Source: Symbiodinium natans
Lineage: Eukaryota > Sar > Dinophyceae > Suessiales > Symbiodiniaceae
DNA length: 64,000 bases
Reading direction: 5' to 3'
Assembly (NCBI GenBank): GCA_905221605.1
Contig: CAJNDS010002079.1
Coordinates: 2,348,501-2,412,500 of the forward strand
The position numbers and the translations under genes are program-made. The notes beneath the pieces were generated by a model. The model was given only the letters and a program-made list of their open reading frames with translations. It was not told where the DNA came from and made no database searches. Positions 62,073 through 64,000 of this stretch are shown here, in pieces. How positions within the stretch are numbered: the stretch's first letter is position 1; each line of letters opens with the position of its first letter.

Positions 62073-62615
62073 GTGTGGAGGGTTTTTTTGGGGAATCCTA
62101 TGCCCTAAACCCTAAACCCTGAGTTTTAATTCGGCCTTAGGATGGGTTGGGGGTGCCGAGGTGCCAGAGTGGACGACTTTGAGTTTCCGGATTTAGGGGT
62201 GGGGTTTGGAGTTTAGGGCTTTGGGCTTCCCTAGACCCTCAACCCTGAACCCTGAACCCTAAACCCTCAACCCTAAACCCTCAACCCTGAACCCTAGACC
62301 CTAATTAAGCCCCTGAACTCTTCATTAGGTTCAGGTAGAGATTCATGTAGAGCGAAGGCTCTCAGGACTGCGCGCGAGGTTTATTGGGGTGAGGAAGGGG
62401 TGCTTCTAGTTTGATGTTGTTCTAGCTCTATATATATATATATATTTATATTTATATCTATTTACTTAATTTATTTGGTTGTTTTTTCTGTGTGTGAAGG
62501 ACATTGAACAGCTCCTGTTTTGCCCGCAAACCCCAAACCTCATCTGAACCTGACCCTAAACCCTAAACCCTAAACCCTAAACCCTAAACCCTAAACCCTA
62601 AACCCTGAACCTGAG

Positions 62616-62711
62616 GTTGCCACCTTCACCACTGTGGTGGGCGGGGCGGCGACTGGCGCTGCGGCCGGCTACTACATCACTGAAGCTTGCCTACTTAGAA
62701 GCTCTTTTGAC
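62616..62711 (+). CDS. Exon-like island, membrane-helix-like
   Basis: CCTGAG acceptor and GAC|GTAGGC donor give exactly 32 codons: VATFTTVVGGAATGAAAGYY then ITEACLLRSSFD. A Gly/Ala-rich helix; may belong with the islands at 60559 and 62022 in one membrane protein. Confidence 0.5.
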
Positions 62712-62715
62712 GTAG

Positions 62716-62816
62716 GCTTAGGGTTTAGGGTTTAGGGTTTAGGGTTTAGGGTTTAGGGTTTAGGGTTCAGTGTTTAGGGTTCAGGGTTTAGGGTTCAGGG
62801 TTTAGGGTTTAGGGTT
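62716..62816 (+). repeat. TTTAGGG array
   Basis: About fourteen units with TTCAGGG and TTCAGTG variants, after an exon-like island. Confidence 0.92.
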
Positions 62817-63164
62817 AGTCTACTTGGTATCCCCTGAAACCCTACTACAATCCCCATAACCCACCTTACTAATCCTACCTACTAAGTCACGAGGGGCTTC
62901 CAAGTAAACAATCCTCAGCTTAGACCCTCAGAACTGAAAGCCTAAACACCAAATGATGTAGGGTTTATGGGTTTTGCTGATGTACAGGGAAAGGGATTGC
63001 TTGTGACATCTCGAATCGTCACTTGTGACATCTTGATTTGTTCATTTCACCTGTGTTTTTGGCACTCGCACAAGAGTCGAGGAAATAGTGTTTTCTCAGA
63101 GAGGTGGCCCTGGAGAGAGCAGCGGCTATTGTCATTAAAACGCTACTGGCAGTACTGCAAATAT

Positions 63165-63316
63165 CATGGGTTCCCTACTACCCCCCCCTCTATACTACTC
63201 CCCACTCCCCCTCCCGCGATTGGCGATTTAGGGACAATTGAGCCTGATAAAGGTTACTTAGGGGGGAGGGGGAGCTGAGCTGGGGTAGTATGGACGGGGG
63301 TGTTGTGGGAGCCCAT
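63165..63316. mobile_element. MITE family E, third copy
   Basis: CATGGGTTCCCTACTACCCC then CTCTATACTACTCCCC on the left; GGGGTAGTATGGACGGGGG then GGGAGCCCATG on the right, inverted. About 150 bp. Confidence 0.65.
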
Positions 63317-63774
63317 GAAACTAATTCTACTCTTGTAATGACGCTGACGATAAAGACGATGATTGCGATGATGACGACCATGGTGACGATGATGTTAATT
63401 GGCATGCATGATTTCTGCGCTTCATTTGGTGTATGTTGGTTGCTTCTGTCCTGGTATACGTCTAGAAGCTTCTCCAAGTCGTGTACTGCAAGAGCCGAAG
63501 CCCTAAACTCTAAAGCACCTCATTCCCGTTTTGTGTACAGGTGTGAACTCACGGGTCACCAGCCCAACCCATGTTGAAAATGCAGCCTAAAGCCCGAGCC
63601 ACTAAACCCCGAACACCTAAGTCTACTTTCTGACCCATCTCCTAAATCCCAAACCCCTCAGCCCTGGAGATTCTGGGTTCGGAGTTCCAGCGAGGGAGTT
63701 TAGGGCTTAGGGTTTAGGGTGTAGGGTGTAGGGTACCCTAAACCCCAAACCCTAAACCCTAAACCCTAAACCAG

Positions 63775-63842
63775 AGCTGCGCTTGCCAAGGAGTACCTGT
63801 CCATCAACTACCATCTGGATGGCCCCCCGGCTTGGGTGCTGA
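63775..63842 (+). CDS. Exon-like coding island near the window end
   Basis: ACCAG acceptor; frame ALAKEYLSINYHLDGPPAWV then L; CTGA|GTAGGC donor. The frame stays open beyond to about 63865. Confidence 0.45.
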
Positions 63843-64000
63843 GTAGGCAACCCTGTGAACCTCACCGGGGTACCACCAAGCCTTAAACCCCAAACCTCTT
63901 CAACCTAAACCCTAAACCTTAATGCCTTAAACCCCAAACCTCTTCGACCTTAACCCTAAACCCTAAACCCTAAACCCCTACACCCAAAACCCCCTAAACC

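Noticed and set aside
1-64000. A true chromosome end
   Set aside because: Telomere-like arrays are short, in both orientations and mixed with coding-like islands across the full window; neither edge ends in a long perfect array.

Overview
The window reads as nuclear DNA of a dinoflagellate, most likely a Symbiodinium-type alga. Three things point there: interstitial copies of the plant/algal/dinoflagellate telomere heptamer (TTTAGGG on one strand, CCCTAAA on the other) recur every few hundred bases over all 64 kb; short exon-like coding islands lie almost all on one strand; and there is a long Ty1/copia element of a kind seen in dinoflagellate genomes. No rRNA, tRNA, CRISPR or bacterial operon was seen. 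Species and gene names cannot be fixed from sequence alone.

Layout. From 1 to 30.9 kb and from 41.4 to 64 kb the DNA is a mosaic of (i) telomere-like blocks of 20-400 bp in both orientations, including variant heptamers and octamers; (ii) about 58 open islands of 45-170 bp on the + strand with protein-like composition, usually bounded by AG upstream and GT (sometimes GC or GA) downstream; (iii) many small fold-back (MITE-like) repeats in at least eight families; and (iv) homopolymers and microsatellites, including runs of 75 G and 51 C. I read the islands as exons of several + strand genes whose introns are largely telomere-like repeat. Several islands end in stop codons (about 22.4, 41.9, 53.4 and 59.3 kb), suggesting more than one gene. 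I cannot identify the products, and exon chaining is not proven.

The centre (30,935-41,360) is one complete Ty1/copia LTR retrotransposon on the - strand. Its two LTRs (252 bp) look identical, it is flanked by a TAATT duplication, and it has a polypurine tract and a primer-binding site that matches the anticodon arm of a tRNA-Met, as in Drosophila copia. It carries two long frames. ORF1 (1979 aa) encodes Gag with CCCH and CCHC zinc fingers, an aspartic protease, a C5-cytosine-methyltransferase-like domain and a DDE integrase. ORF2 (1365 aa, +1 frame, overlapping) encodes a reverse transcriptase with an intact YVDD box, RNase H and an unusual C-terminal extension with hydrophobic segments. The element appears to have landed inside one of the exon islands.

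Most interesting points: telomere-like repeats that look like inserted, splice-competent introns (several are flanked by 11-19 bp direct repeats, and some interrupt MITEs that exist uninterrupted elsewhere in the window); a young retroelement carrying a methyltransferase-like domain; and a gag start codon embedded in the tRNA-Met-like primer-binding site.
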